Shown: piece after piece, positions 25,248 to 39,560 of the stretch
How the letters are laid out: every line of letters starts with the position of its first letter
How positions within the stretch are numbered: the first letter of the stretch is position 1
Assembly (NCBI GenBank): GCA_034008185.1
Contig: CM067082.1
Coordinates: 10,028,984 to 10,092,983, forward strand
Length of the DNA stretch: 64,000 bases
Source: Gorsachius magnificus
Lineage: Eukaryota; Chordata; Aves; Pelecaniformes; Ardeidae
Direction: 5' to 3'
Translations under genes and position numbers: made by a program
Notes under the pieces: model-generated
The model's database searches: none
Told to the model about the DNA's origin: nothing
What the model saw: only the letters and a program-made list of their open reading frames with translations

Positions 25248-26747
25248 ACTTCTAGACCTGCTGCTGGTGAACTGAAGCCCAAGTGATCCCAGCTGGAACA
25301 GCAACGGGATGCAGCACCACAAATACAGATACTGGTTTCATCCATCCATTTTCTCTGGCTGTAAATCTAATCTGTTCATGAGAGTTCCTGTTGTTTTCTA
25401 GTGTGAATGCCTTTGCTTGCACTAGTTTACCTTGAGTGGAGTAACTAGAGGCAAAGTCTTCTCCGTGCAGAAAATGATGCAGAGATGCCAGCACTACGTT
25501 TAGGCCAGGAAGCTGTATAATCTAATCAGTCTGTCTCTGTGTCTGAAGTAATTAGTTCTGATGAAGGGCAGGACCTGCTACTTTGTCTGTATCACCGTGC
25601 CGCACTGACCTACTCTTAGACCTGAGCCAGTGTTTCCTGTTCTGCTTTTATTTACCTTTGTCTTCTAGGATAATGCCTTTCATTAGCAGCCACAGTGATG
25701 ACAAAGGCAATACCTGACTTTAACTTGAGCTGTAACAAATGGCTGTCGAACTGCATCTGCCTCTCTGAAGCTGCAGTAATATAGAGCAAGGTTTCACATT
25801 GGGCTTCACCCTGAGAAGCACCAGCTTCAAGGGTGAGAGGATTTAGCATTTTTTCAGGTGCAGCCTTTGTTGGAGGCATTGATGTGCACACACACATCCC
25901 ACACTCATAAGAGCACAGAGGAGGCTCCTTTCTGACAGAGTGGCTGTACTCAGCGCTATCACCTTCTAAAGTTCCTATTAAATTTCTGCATTAATTAGTC
26001 TCAATCAAGTTTACAGTACATTTCTTATTAGGATGCCATTATATTTGCCTTGTGTTGTTTTGGATGTCACATCCATTCCACTCCTCACTGAAATCTGCAA
26101 ACACTTTCTGTGGTCTTGCAGACAGGTCTGGACCACGCAATTGGATACAGTTTTCAGCCATTCTTTCAGATTTTTTTGAAATCCTTCTATTTATCTTAAT
26201 ATCAAATTCCATGTATGTCTTCACCAAATATTAATGCTGACAAAGTAATGTCAAGCTTCTCAGCTGTTGTAAACATCTTCATGTTTTACCTGCTTTAGTC
26301 CATTAGATCATCACTGTTTATCTTCACATCACAACACTTGACTTCTATTTTATTCTTAATATTGGTAGACATAAGCTGTATTTTTCCTTTCCTTTGGTGA
26401 TGCTGATTTAAAATATGCCACTTCACATTTAATTGCTGGTTTCTACACATCATCATGAAGATGCTAGGGGAAAATGCCTGACCTGGAATTCCAGCCTGTG
26501 CTCTGGGGCTGATGTTTTGGTTTTGGGTAGAATTTTTGCCAGCTGATGGGTCTTACAGAACTTGTATTGTTATACAAGGTATACTGTTTCTGAACTGTGC
26601 CTGATCATCGGAGTCTGATCCAGTGTGGCCTTGAAACCGTATTTCAGAGCTTTACGGTACATATAAATAAATTATTTCAGTGAGACATGTTGAGGCTGCC
26701 AATGGCAAGACAGTATCTTTTTCTTGTGGTGGGTACCTTAGAAACAG
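25248..26747. other. unique DNA, nothing recognised
   Basis: Short frames only. No recognisable exon or repeat. Confidence 0.5.
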
Positions 26748-27065
26748 ACACAAAACAAATACCTCAAGGGTGGACATCATGAGGACTCTTCTCAGAGGCA
26801 GGACAAGAGGCAATGGGCACAAAGTGAAGCATAAGAGGTTTCAGTTGAATATGAGGGAGAACTTCTTTACTTTGAGGGTGACAGAGCACTGGAACAGGCT
26901 GTCCGGGGCGGTTGTGGAGTCTCCTCTGGAGATATTCAAAGCCCGCCTGGATGATGTCCTGTGCAACCTGCTCTAGGAGAACCTGCTTTAGCAGGGGGGT
27001 TGGACTGGGTGATCTCCCGAGGTCCCTTCCAACCCCCACCATTCTGTGATTCTGTGATTCTGTGA
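26748..27065 (+). mobile_element. CR1 LINE, 3' fragment of another subfamily
   Basis: This is the end of ORF2, in a reading that includes RTRGNGHKVKHKRFQLNMRE and FFTLRVTEHWNRLSGAVVES, followed by a 3' UTR with CTTTAGCAGGGGGGTTGGAC and GTCCCTTCCAACCCCCACC, and an ATTCTGTG octamer tail. The UTR differs from the other + strand copies, which marks a separate CR1 subfamily. It is about 320 bp, strongly 5' truncated. Confidence 0.93.
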
Positions 27066-29716
27066 ATACTTCATAATGAGACACAGAATATAAATATGTG
27101 ACCTGCCCGTTACACACATTGGTCTTTTTCGGTACTAACAGTAGCTGACCCACAGATAGTAGCTGAAGTTCTTGGTTCTCCTTTTTGCCTTAGTTGTTGG
27201 TTCAGTTATATATTACATATATACTACATTTATATATACATATTTTCTAAAAAATGTCAGAATTAAATCTCTAATACCAATAGTCTATCCAAAGTCACTG
27301 GATCAGTTATTTTAAAAAGTTAGTAAAAATATTTTTTTGCAGCTGCCTTTACTTCTGTTTCCACCTCAAAATCACAGATGTATTAACAAGAAACATGGAG
27401 ATTGTTTGGAAATGTTTATGCAACACTTAATCACTTAATGGAATGGATTTATATGGATGGAACAGGTGAAACAATAATGGGAAAGAGTGTAAGTATCACT
27501 ATAAAATAAAAGACAAAAAATAAATTGTCCAGGAGGTAAATGTGAGGTTGTCACTATTCATTTAAATTTTTATTTTCTTTTATGTTTCTTTTTTCCTGAG
27601 TGGAGCTACAACATTTCGTTGCTACAAGTCAGGACAATAACGGAGGACAATTGTGAGAATTGTTACTAGTTTCCAAACAGGATATGAAAGAGCTAAATAT
27701 GTTTAATGTCTCAAGGTTAACAGTTACCTCCTTGGTAATGAAATATATGAAAATGTCATAAAACTTTCTAAACATTAATGATTTAACTTCTGTCTCATCT
27801 TCTTCACCTAAGTCTGAGGATTCCTATTGTCCCTTACAGATTGGGAAATGAAAACATAGAAATTAAAGCCGCTTGACCGAGGTCTTACAGGAGATCTGTA
27901 ATACAGCTGGGAACAACACATCTTCTCTTTCTCCAATTCAAACATCTCATTGTAGGTGATCATATAGAGAGGTCCAACTGGGTTGCCTAAGTATGGGCTT
28001 CTTGTGTTATTTGGGGTTCTGTAGGCTGTCCCAGCTCCAAGAAAGCATGAGTCACCTATAGGTCTTAGGGAAGATCTAATCCCCCTGTGGAAGTCTTGGC
28101 TATCTGAGAGTGTTTAAATGTCACTCAGTGTTTATTGTTTGGCAAAAGAAAAAGTTGTATGTGCCTGTCTGTGACCTAGGGTTTACACTCCAGTGAGATC
28201 CAGTCCATAAAGCTGGTGGAGCCTAGAAAGCTGTTCAGGTCAACTACATGTAGAATTTGGTGCAGAGTCTACCTACTTTGGCAGGTGTCTGCTGACATCT
28301 GGAATGCCTGAGGGTGCCAGGCACATCCATAGGAAGATGGCAGATATGACACTGGATCTAGGAGATCTGTGCTTTTCTGAAACAACAACTGGAGGCCAGC
28401 CAGGACAGCCTGCAGCATCTCCAGGGGCACTGAAAATGTATGCTTTAGCACTGAACCCTTCATCTCCCTGACCATACTCAAGTAACACGTAGGTAAATAC
28501 ATGCAAGCTGGTACCTCAAGTCAGTTATGTTAATCTCAAACCAAATCCCATCCTTTGTGTCAGATGCAGACAGTGGAAAATCATGACTCTGGCTCAGCTG
28601 CAGCATCGAACTGACAAAGGCCCAATATTGACCTTATCAAAAGAAGAAAAAATTAAAGCTGGAAATAATTTCCTCAACATATGTATGGGTCTTGGATGAC
28701 AGTGTTCCTTGGTGCTGTGTTTAGTTTGTGGACTGGAGTTGTCTTCCTAGGATAACATGGGTAATGACTGGTTCTGAGACAGACCTGCAGTGCCTGAATA
28801 TTTCCCAGCTTGTATTTGTATGAGCTAATACCTCAGGTTTAGTATTTATGCACTGAAATCTATGGCACAGCTCCAAATTTCATAGCCTGAAGTGGAAAAA
28901 CAACTCAAATAGGAGATTTCACTTCAGTGCACTTGTGTACTTTCTATTCTTGAACATCTCTTGATTCATTAAGTATGTACTCTGTAACTAAAATCTTATT
29001 TAGCAGAAAGGAGAATGTACCATTTGGGCTTTACCTTGGGTTTTATTTGGTCTAGGTAATCTCCTACTTTTCTTTGCCTGTGTTTTTTTTTCCCACAGAA
29101 ATCCAAAACTGTTTTAAAAAAAAACAGGTCAATTTTATCCCCAATATTGTTAATTAAATGGCACCACAGTTCAGTTCTGCTCATTGCCCTGAGTGCTGCC
29201 CAGAATGTCTGAGTAACTTTGTGCCAGATGTTGCACCCAGAAGATTGCTCAGACGTTGGATATTGGGATGTTTGCACCGTCCTCCATCTTCTCCATGGTA
29301 TCCCTCAAGCTGTGTTAAGGAAAGCACCCCAGGTGCCCCTGACTGAGGAAACAAGGCAGACACATATGGTATGGGCAGAACAGAGCCTTATTTCCCTTCT
29401 CCATTGCAGGGGTCAGATGCCACATTGCTCACCAGGGACGCCTCAGATGACCATGACCACATCGCTTGCTCTACCTTATATTCTGCTTTCCCCCCATCTT
29501 TTTCCCCTCCCAAATGAATAGCCCACTCCTGCATTGCTCTTTTCCTATGGGCCCTGACTTTGGTGATTTGACGCTCTTATACAAAAATCTTGGCCTACGT
29601 GGCTGCTTGTAAGCCAATACCCATATTTTAGTAGCTTTTGATATTTTTCACTCACTGCAGTTCCTAATACTCATTTCACACCTTTTGTCTCCTAGGTTCT
29701 CCATTATCGTTTTATT
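27066..29716. other. unique AT-rich DNA, nothing recognised
   Basis: An AT/TA-rich zone lies at about 27208-27246. Overlapping frames near 29160-29520 (up to 100 codons) have no known domain. Nothing supports a gene. Confidence 0.5.
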
Positions 29717-30562
29717 ATAGAATCATAGAATCATAGAATGTTTTGGGTTGGAAGGGACCCCTAGAGGTCATCTAGTCCAACCCCCCTGCAGGGAGCAGGG
29801 AAACCGCTAACCAGATCAGGTTGCTCAGAGCCCCGTCCAACCTGGCCTTGAATGTTTCCAGGGATGGGGCCTCTACCACCTCTCTGGGCAACCCATTCCA
29901 GTGTTTTACCACCCTCATTGTAAAGAATTTCCTCCTTATATCCAGTCTAAACCTACCCTGCTTCAGTTTAAAACCATTACCCCTTGTCCTGTCACAGCTG
30001 GCCCTACTAAAAAGATTTTCCCCATCTTTCCTATAGGCCCCCTTTGAAAGGCCGTAATCAGGTCTCCCCGCAGCCTTCTTTTCTCCAGGCTGAACAAGCC
30101 CAACTCTCTCAGCCTGTCCTCATAAGAGAGGTGCTCCAGCCCTTGGATCATTTTAGTAGCCCTCCTCTGGACCCGCTCCAACAGTTCCATGTCCTTCTTG
30201 TGCTGAGGGCTCCAGAGCTGGACGCAGTACTCTAGGTGAGGTTTCACCAGAGCAGAGTAGAGGGGCAGAATCACCTCCCTCGACCTGCTGGCCACGCTTC
30301 TCCTGATGCAGCCCAGGGTACGGTTGGCCTTCTGGGCCGCCAGCGCACATTGCCGGCTCATGTCCAGCTTTTCATCCACCAGCACCCCCGAGTCCCTCTT
30401 GGCAGGGCTGCTCTCGATTCTTTCTTCCCCCAGCCTGTACTGATACTGGGGGTTACCCCGACCCAGGTGCAGGACCTTGCACTTGGCCTTGTTGAACCTC
30501 ATGAGGTTCACACAGGCCCACCTCTCCAGCCTGTCCAGGTCTCTCTGGATGACATCCCGTCC
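29717..30562 (-). mobile_element. CR1 LINE, 0.85 kb copy
   Basis: On the - strand it starts after the RT core ([20 protein letters not shown] region) and runs to the 3' tail with three octamer units. A 182-codon frame (29963-30511) is open through most of the ORF2 C-terminal domain. It is very close to the copy at 54104-56055, differing for example by keeping the base that is missing there. Only the C-terminal part is present, so it has no RT activity. Confidence 0.95.
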
Positions 30563-33500
30563 TTTAACTTTAGTTTGGTGCTGGCCACCTGCTTTTCCCC
30601 TTCCATTGCTTGCAGTGGTAAAAAATTTCTCACACTTCTACCCCTCAGGATTAACCTCAGTCCAGGTCTGGCCATTTGCATGCATGCTTTAACTTTATTT
30701 TTATATGTGTTGCAGTTTCTTTCCTTAGAAATAATTAGGGAGAAAATCAGTAAGGCAGAGGGAAATGTTACTGTGTTTGAGAAATCTACTGGCTTGTAAA
30801 AAGAATTGATAATAGCACAAAGTCATAAATCAGATTTAATTGCCAGAATGAATCAGAAGTTTCTGCTTCTGGTTTCCTTAAGATTTTTTTCTTTTGTGTG
30901 AATTGTTGAGCCTTGTTGAACTTTACAGCTCCTGTGACAACACAGATGTTTCTTCTTCCTTCTGCCATCAGATAGATACCTTACACTGAGCAACTTGCTT
31001 TGAAACTGTTGATACTGGTCACCATGAGGCTTCTTGCTCTGGCTTTGATTTGGTTTGCTACCACTGAGACTTCATCTACCTGGACGCTAAAGTGCTGGGC
31101 TAGGAAGCTATAAATCCAGCCTGGTTCCTTGTTCCTGGCTTTATTTATATGTGCCACGTTGCCTTCTGTTGAATGCTAAGAATTTAGGATGCTTACTGGT
31201 CTTGTTTGTATTGGTCTCTGTGACCAAGCCGTTTTGGGATGACTTTCATGACTTTAAGACAACATTGTAAAGACTGATAGGCATCTTGGAGTTGGCCAGG
31301 ACACATTGCCACAAGAGGCAATGAAGACAGAAAGCTTGGTCCCTCTGAGCCCTGTTTGAGGCACTCACTTTGAAGCAGTGCACAGAAGGTCTAGAGCTGT
31401 GCACATGCTATTTGCAGTTAATCTGTGTCTACTGAGGACACCCTACAGCAATGTTTGCACTTACAGCTGAATGTGCTTAGGAACATTCCTAGGCACTGAA
31501 GCCAACTGGCGTGTGTTTTAATAAGCTCTTTTAGCCTCCGGAACAGAGTGGCTCCATACACATTGCATACTGGGAATAGTCCCTGGACTACTCTAACTTG
31601 CAGAGAGTTCTCTGGAGGTTTTGGGAGACTGTTAATAGGCACAGGGTAAAATTGCACAAGGGGCTGTTCAAACAGTTTCATAGTACAGTCTGTCACATTT
31701 CCATGACCAAGAACATTCCCTAGCTCTATCTAATTTAGTAGTATAATCACTGCCTATACAGCTTGTGCAGTAAAGTTGGCCTCCTGCAGTACAAAACACT
31801 CTGAGCGTATGGATATGCCTGTGCCAAGGCATCCTTGGAGATAGAACCATGAAAGCCAGAGCTTCAGAGGGGCAACTTGGCCATTGAACATGCCTCAGGT
31901 GAGGGTCTAATTTCATGTCTGGCATGCAGTGTAGGCAACGCTCTCATAGACTGGAAGCAGGGAGTGAAAACTTTACCCTGGATACTGAGAAAAGTAAACA
32001 CCCTGTCATTAGTCAAAAATCTGGGACACATTCTCGACATTATATAGAATTGCGAGATTTCTGTCAGCATCATGGAACACTTAAAAGGTATCAGGCTGTC
32101 ATTGTACTGCATATATTTTTAAAAACATAGGTTTAAACTAGCAGGGAGAACTCTAGCAGGTTAGCAGTGAAGAAAGAAGCTTGCAGAGTTGCACATATTA
32201 AATAAACATTAAATAAATGAAGTATCTGGGTATTTTTTTGTCAGTGAATCTTAGTCTGTTCAAAATATTGTAACTTCTATGTCTTGTGAATCCCAAACAG
32301 CTCAATTCTGATTTATGAAGATAATATATTCATCCAGGTCTGTGGGAGTTAAAATGATATCAAAAGCAGTAAAGACATGTAATTCATCTTTACTAATGTT
32401 AAGAGAAAGGTATTTGTAATTGAGAGGACACCTCCTGCAGAAAGGGTTAAATGGCCTCCACAGATCCCACAAGCTTCACATTCATTGGGTTTAAATAGGA
32501 TAGAGAAAAAGCAATAACAGGTGCTGTCGAGCTCAGTGACCTGTTAGGAGCAGATATTTAGCATGAAATTCTCTGTGACCAACAGAGAGCAGCTTGTGAA
32601 AACACAGTTTGCTCTTCAACTTACCGTGTTCAGCTTCTTTTTTCATCTGTACAATCCCCAGGCTAAATCTTTGCTGACAACAGTAAGTCCCCAAAAAAGC
32701 ATTCCTGCCGAGTCTCCTTGCCCTGCTGCCACCCACACAGAAACCTGCTGCGTTCTGGTGAAAACACTGAAACTTTGATTACAGTCATTGCTCAGTTTAT
32801 AATACAATTATATCAACATCAAGCAGGACCTGAGAGCAGGTCTACGACAGAGAAATCATAAGAGAATTGGTCTCAAAAATCTGAAAGGTGTTAAATAGAT
32901 GCTGGAATTTTATGATCAAGCAAAAATGTGTTTTTACAGGAATTTTTGGCTTCACAGAGAGGACAACAGAAAATTAAACTTTCTGAAATGCTCTATGGGA
33001 AGACTGTTTGCAACCTTGTAAGAAAACACCATGACAAGGATATCAAAATATCTGTCATCCTTGAGGAGGAAGAATAGTTACAACAAACATGACTGCTACA
33101 AGAAGGAAAGAAATGTTTTAACTGCACTGCCATAATTTGACTTATGGGAGCATGAATATGTCCTTATTAAATAAAAATAAACATAGGGTCAGAGAGATAT
33201 CTAGACATAAAAAGAATTATAACAGATCCCATGTTTCTCCCTTCATATCTCCTTTTTGTCATTGCTGTTTGGTTTTGTCTCAAATTAGATGGCTGAGTTT
33301 AGGCACCTCACCCTGTTCTGAAATAGCAGTACAAGAGCTGGAAGTCCTCACTCAGGACCCACAAACCCATCTCTGAAATGCTAAATGACCAATGAAATCA
33401 ATAGGTGCTGAATGTCTGTGAAGTCTGCCAACAGCCCATGCGACAGCGCCTGTTTCTCAGGGCCCACGAGGGTCCCTAATCACTTCTAGGCACTACCGAG

Positions 33501-36500
33501 ATACAAAAGCATTCATAATACATATTTAAACCAGAAATTAAGTGTATTTTTGTGAGTTTTAAGTTCAGGATGACTGTATTACCAGGACATAGATCCACTA
33601 TTTCTCTCTTACCTCTGCTTAGAAGTCATACAATGACACAGAGAAATTCCAGCAAAGGACAGTGACTCTGCAGTTAGCAGGCTTGTCTTGCCAGAATTTT
33701 ATATCCCCAGTTCACAGACCAGCTCCTGCATGGACAAATAAAGTGGATGTGCCAGAGGATGACATTTTAACTATTTCTATTACTGTTATGGTATTGACAG
33801 CCCCAGAAGTCAGGATAACTGATTATCCTGCCTTGGTGCATTCAGCAGAGCAAAGGACAGTCACACTGGAGACACTGGGCCAGGAGGGAGTGGTCCTGGA
33901 TCCCATCCAGCTCTGCTTCAAACTTTCCACCTGAACATGGGCAAATCACTTAACTCTGTGATGCTTGTAAATACTCACAACCTTCTCTTCATTGCCTTAC
34001 TTCATGACTCTCTTGGTCCTCTGGGTTAGGACTCTCACCAGCATCCTGTAGTAGGCTCAGCTCAGAGGGGCTCTGCCATAAACCTGATCACCATCAAACT
34101 CAGGAGGCAGATGAAACAATCCCAGTTGAGGAGCCCAGGGACCTGGAAGAGAATGTCTACATTTCTCCTTCTGTTTCTTGCTCAAGAAGGGTCATGCTTT
34201 CATACGTGCACATTTCTCAGGGGCACCTGAGAGGTGCCAAGGAGCACACAGGAAAGCTGTGGAACACTAAAATCCTGTGCCCATGACAGAAAACTCCAGC
34301 TTCCACCAATCACTGACTGGAAGGGACACAATTTTCAGGGGCTGCCTGATCTCATTCTTCATGTCATGTCAGAAAGTCACGTGGAGGAGATCACTAAGAC
34401 CTGATCTCCCTTCTCAGAGAGGTTCTGTCGGAAGCTGCAAATCTATGCTAGCTAATCAGAGCTCAGTCTGCCTTAGTATTTCCTTCTAGCTGATCTTCCT
34501 ATCTGTACTACTATCAGTCCTTCTTTGTGTACTCTTTTATGTGGCACAATGCAATATCGTAATAGCAATATGAACAGCTTTGTCCGAGTTGTGAAATAGC
34601 AGCTCACAAGGTGAATGAGCAGTCAGTCTTCACAAATAGCTGGCAGACAGAGCAAGAGCTGCAAAGAAATGCATTATGATTTCATCCTAGCTGGGAGCTT
34701 AGATATTCTGTTGCTGCCCTTGTGCTTCCTGGACTGTGCTGTGTTATATCTCAAATTGTATGCAAAGGAATAGGGGCGACACAAGAGAGACACAAAACCT
34801 AAACCCCATAGCCATGGACTGCACAGAATGGCCAGACAGGGCTTCCTTTTGGCTGATTTATAAAGAGCAGAAAAGCAGTGACCTGACCAATTATCCATTT
34901 CTTTGACTGTGCTGTGCTCTTTCTGCCACAGTGATTTTTTTGCTAGAAGACACATAGTTATTTTTACATTGTCTTTTTTATGTAGTCAGAGTCTTGCAGT
35001 CTCTGCTGTGATGGGTTAAGCAGACAGTTGTGCCTTCCAGTGAAGCTGGCAAATATGACTTGCAAATATTTCTATCTATGCAGTTAAGTTGTACTCTACA
35101 AGGCTGAGCAATGCAAATTTTTTGTGTTTCTATGGTTCCTACTGGGATTTCAGGGAATTCAAGTCATAAGAGATATCCAGGGAAGAATTGAAGAGGACTG
35201 TGAGTTTTTAAGATACTCCCAGAGATCTTAGGATATTCATAGACTGGAGGGCTGCTTATTCTATCTGTAGTAAAGGACCCCTAATAGATAAATGTTCTTC
35301 CTGTCCTTTCAGGAATCTGGGGAAAAAAAAAAAAAAAAAAAAGCAGCAGTATCTAAGCTGGCTTTTACTTTAGTTATGAATGTACGACCATTTATTCCAG
35401 ACACTGTAGGCATACAAACCTAAGCTTAATGCTTGATAATATTCTAAGCACACTTGTGTGCCACTGAGCAGTGCTTGCATACATGGGAAATGCAAATCCC
35501 ATCATCCAATTAAGCCATGCGCTATGTTAGGTCTCACCTCATTGATGTCAACAGTAATTATGCTCATTCATGCCCAGGCTGAATTGGGTCTGTAAAATCG
35601 TAAGGTAAAACCCAGATGCCCTTACACAAGCATAACTCCCACAGATAATAGTGTGGCATTTATGCTAAAAAAGATATCAATGTTTGGCCTGTAGAAAAAA
35701 GAAAAGACCTAAGTGATCCCCCAATCTTGAAATATGGGGTGGTTTTCCACAGTTCCATGGCTTCATCCATTCCTCTTTTAACCAGGTTTTATGAGGAAAC
35801 TTCCCCTATTCTCTTATTGTATATATACAGCTGCCTATTTATCATCATTGATGGGGATTGTTCCCTGGTAGTCAGCTTCATTTTTCTTTTGCTCCGTTTC
35901 CTTACAACACCTCCAGTCAACTTTAACATGTTACTGAATGCAGCTTTGTAAAAAAATTTCTCCACCAGGGTAGGTATAGAAAGGGGTTTTAAAAGACAAC
36001 AGTATGAAAGTAGGATCACAAATATAAATAAAGGGGCTTGAAAGTTTTTTGTTTCAAACAATTAACACTGATAAACTTAATTAAAAAAAAATCACAGTTC
36101 TTAAAGAAATCTCTTGTGAAAGATTTCAGACCTCGTAGGAAAGAAATAGCCGATTGGCAGTCTGTATCTCTCTCTAACTTCTATTGAGCCTGCTCCTGTC
36201 AGGACTTCTCTGTGCCATTCTCTGTGCAAACAGCAAGTGTTGAAATCTTGCTTCTAAAAACAGATGTGATGATGTAGAGTAATACCGCAACTTTCAGTCT
36301 TTGGCTAAAAGGTATTCTGAAAGAATCCAGGTTGCCCCAGAAGCCTGTGCCTATCAATTATAATTGCATTGCATATTTGTTGACACTTTGTCAGGAGTTT
36401 ATACAAGATCCTTTCCATTTGTTGAGCATTAGAAGTATTTATCATCTCATCCAGATAGCAGCTGATGTCACACTGAAGTCTGAAGATCAATGGAGTTGAT

Positions 36501-37876
36501 GTACATTTCTCAACTGTATACAAATTGTGTGCAATACACACAAACAAAAAAAATGGTGTGGATGTTTGCATAATGTTGATATTACTACCAAGTACTTTCA
36601 GTTTCTCCCAAAGATTGTTCTGGCTCATTGATTTTCTTGGTGGGACTTGGTATGACACATAAACAGTTTTAGGAGGATCTTGATTTCTGTACTTTATGTC
36701 TGACTCCTCTTCATAATCAAAAAAGCTTAAAGCAACCCATGAAATGGCCAAAAGAAGAAGCTATGCAAAGTGTTCTGTTTTAAAAAAAACCTATGCCAAA
36801 AAGAAAAGAGGAAAAAGTAGCCACTCCCCTCATGTTAAATGGATGACACCATGAAAATGAAATGAATAGACATAGGGGTACAAAGAATAGTTTCCTTGAT
36901 TTTAAGGAAAAGCAGAAACCAACATCTACATAGATTATTAGAGGAATTAATAAGTAACTTTGATACAGTCTTAAGAAAAACTTTGACATGTTTATATGAA
37001 ATGGGATTGTTTTAGTAATATAAAGTGTTGATAAGCTTTTAAAAAATGAGGTGTTGAAAGTCACTAATACAAAATGTTAATGTAGACATTTCACTTTGAT
37101 CATCAGAAAATACAGACTGATTTTCATCTCTGCATTGCAAAAATGTACCAGAGAAAAAGAAACAAACTAAGTAATTTCCTGAAGAAGAAATTTAGAAACC
37201 TGGAATTATATGTGCTACCTTTGCCTGTAATGTCTATGAATATCAAACATCCACTCAGGTTTTTTTCTTAAATTTTGGGGCAAGAATGCATTGTTTTCTT
37301 CCAGGTATCTTGGATAAATGAATGCATTTTGCCTCACTGAAGGCAACAGAGACCAAACCTGAAAAGTACAGAAGCAATGCCTCCTAGGATCACATGGATT
37401 ATGTGACCACTGATTATTGATTCTGGAAGAAAGAACATGGGTTAAACCCAGCTAAATATTCTTGCAATCACTTAGCTATTTCACAGACTTATTTAGAATT
37501 CTGATTATTGAAATATGCATAAAACTAAGGCAGGCCTTAATTTTATTTCTTTGCAAGCATGAAAATTGGATCTCAGTGCAAGTAATTGCCTAATGGCCTA
37601 GCACAAAAGTCTAAATACTACCCCAGTGTGTAAAAAAAAAAAAGAATCATTAAATGCATTTTTAATTCTGAATTGTAATTTATGTTATATATGGAATGAA
37701 AAAGTTCTTTCTGGGAATGTTTTAGTCACTTAAGTTTGAGATTTTGCAAATGTGTACAAAATTGACAAACATATAAGAAACATGCATTATATTGATAAAT
37801 ATTAGCATATAGTGATAGTAACATAGTGTAGCCAAACATATGTTTATTTTATCATTGTATTGCAGTAAGAATTACT
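30563..37876. other. 7.3 kb of unique AT-rich DNA, no gene recognised
   Basis: The longest open frame is 148 codons (36305-36751, - strand). It has no domain I recognise and its length is about what chance would give in this much AT-rich DNA. A second frame (33662-33934, + strand, 90 codons) is likewise unassigned. A 20-A run is listed separately. Confidence 0.5.
35323..35342. repeat. A20 homopolymer
   Basis: Twenty consecutive A residues. I looked for a processed pseudogene upstream and found neither a recognisable coding remnant nor a flanking target duplication, so it is listed as simple sequence. Confidence 0.9.
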
Positions 37877-38681
37877 AGGCTGGATTGACGGACTGAAGCC
37901 AATTGTATGAGATTCAACAAGGCCAAGTGCTGGGTCCTCCACTTGGGTCACAACAATCCCATGCAATGCTACATCCTTGGGGAAGAGCGGCTGGAAAGGA
38001 CTTGGGCGTGCTGGTTGACTGCTGTCTGAATATGAGCCAGCAGTGTGCCCAGGTAGCCAAGAGGGCCAATGGCATCCTGGCTTGTATCAGGAATAGTGTG
38101 GCCAGCAGGACCAGGGTAGTCATCTTTCGCCTGTACTCAGCACTGGTGAGGCCACACCTTGAATACTGTGTTCAGTTTTGGGTCCCTCACTATGAGAAGG
38201 ACATTGAGGAGCTGGAGTGTGTCCAGAGAAGGGCAACAAAGAGCAATGGGCTGATGAAGGGTTTGGAGCACAAGTCTGATGAGGAGAGGCTGAGGGAACT
38301 AGGGGTGTTCAGCCTGGAGAAAAGGAAGCTGAAGGAAGACCTCATTGCCCTCTACAACTGCCTGAAAGGAAGTTGTAGAGAAGTGGGAGTTGGGCTCTTC
38401 TGCCAAGTGACAAGAAATAGGATGAGGGGAAATGGCCTCAAGTTGCACCAGGGGAGATTTAGATAAGATATTAAGTAAAATTTCTTCACTGAAAGGATTA
38501 TCAAATGCTGGAACAGGCTGCCCAGGGAATTGGTTGATTACCCATCCCTGCAGGTATTTAAAAGGCGGGTAGACGAGGTGCTTAGAGACATGGTTTAGTG
38601 GTGGGATGGCAGGGTTAGGTTGATGGTTGGACTTGATGATCTTAAAGGTCTTTTTCAACCTAAATTATTGATTCTGTGATT
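37877..38681 (+). mobile_element. CR1 LINE, 0.8 kb copy
   Basis: The alignment with the CR1 at 51975 begins at AGGCTGGATTGACGGACTGA. A 187-codon frame (37903-38466) is open through the C-terminal domain of ORF2, including [17 protein letters not shown] and [14 protein letters not shown]. It carries a small in-frame insertion near [11 protein letters not shown]. The RT core is missing because of 5' truncation. The 3' UTR (GGTTGGACTTGATGATCTTA) and tail are present. Confidence 0.95.
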
Positions 38682-39560
38682 CCATGCTTTCTGTTGAGAA
38701 TGAGGAAGCTATGGTAATAGAATTAATGCAAAGCATGTTTGGCTCATTAGGTGAAAACATGAATAATAGATCTGTTATAATTAGCTGGTTTAATGAACTG
38801 CTCCATATGTCAGGGAACTGAAGAGTTTTCCATATCTTTATCTGTACATCTCTATATTTACATGCATGTCTAAGATCAGGGTCTAGAGTGCTTTTAATTA
38901 ACCTTTCTCTTCCCTTTAGCCAACCTCTCAGAAATTCTACATTTTTAAATTAACAATAAAGCAATAACTCTTTAGAATGCCAAAGGGCATGGAGAAGTTT
39001 GTTTTAAATGTTATGAAAGAAATTAATTTTCACTGGGAGCCTGAGGCCTTGAAAAAATGGCAGTAATTTCTGAAGACATAGGAGCCATTGACTAAAATTT
39101 AAAATACTGTTTTAATTCTAGGACATTTACATTTAAGAAACGGAGAAATGAGATACTGAGAGTGAGGCCATGAAGTCTACTGAAATTAAAGAATTTCAGT
39201 AAAGATTGACTGTTTTGGGGAGAAATAGTTTCAGGGTTTCAGAACTGAATCTTTTTAATCCTAAAAATAAAATTGGGAAAACTACATATGACCTCGATTC
39301 ATCATGGCAAAACAATTATTTTAAGAGTCATTGTGTCAAATATCTCCTTTAGGTGGCAGAATACTTTCACAAAATATATCAGAGCTGAAGCAACACATTC
39401 CGTGGACCTGGGGCAGCTGGTAGGAATGTGCAGTAGAATGGACTTTGTTGGTATAGTGTGCACAAGCAATGCTGTAGTGACTAAGGACATAATAAATGAG
39501 TACATGCAGTTTTCTGCTATTGTAATAGAGATCACATCTCCTTTAAGTTTCTCTTCATTC
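38682..39560. other. unique AT-rich DNA, nothing recognised
   Basis: AT-rich sequence with no recognised feature. A 104-codon frame runs from 39273 into the LTR, which argues against it being a real gene. Confidence 0.5.

Noticed and set aside
30236..30799. 187-codon frame on the + strand
   Set aside because: It is the antisense shadow of the - strand CR1 ORF2 in the same place. Similar antisense frames at 24487-25011 and 21054-21413 were dropped for the same reason.
35323..35342. Poly-A run as possible tail of a processed pseudogene
   Set aside because: No coding remnant upstream and no flanking target duplication.
36305..36751. 148-codon frame on the - strand
   Set aside because: No recognisable domain or homologue. 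About one such frame is expected by chance in 64 kb of AT-rich DNA.
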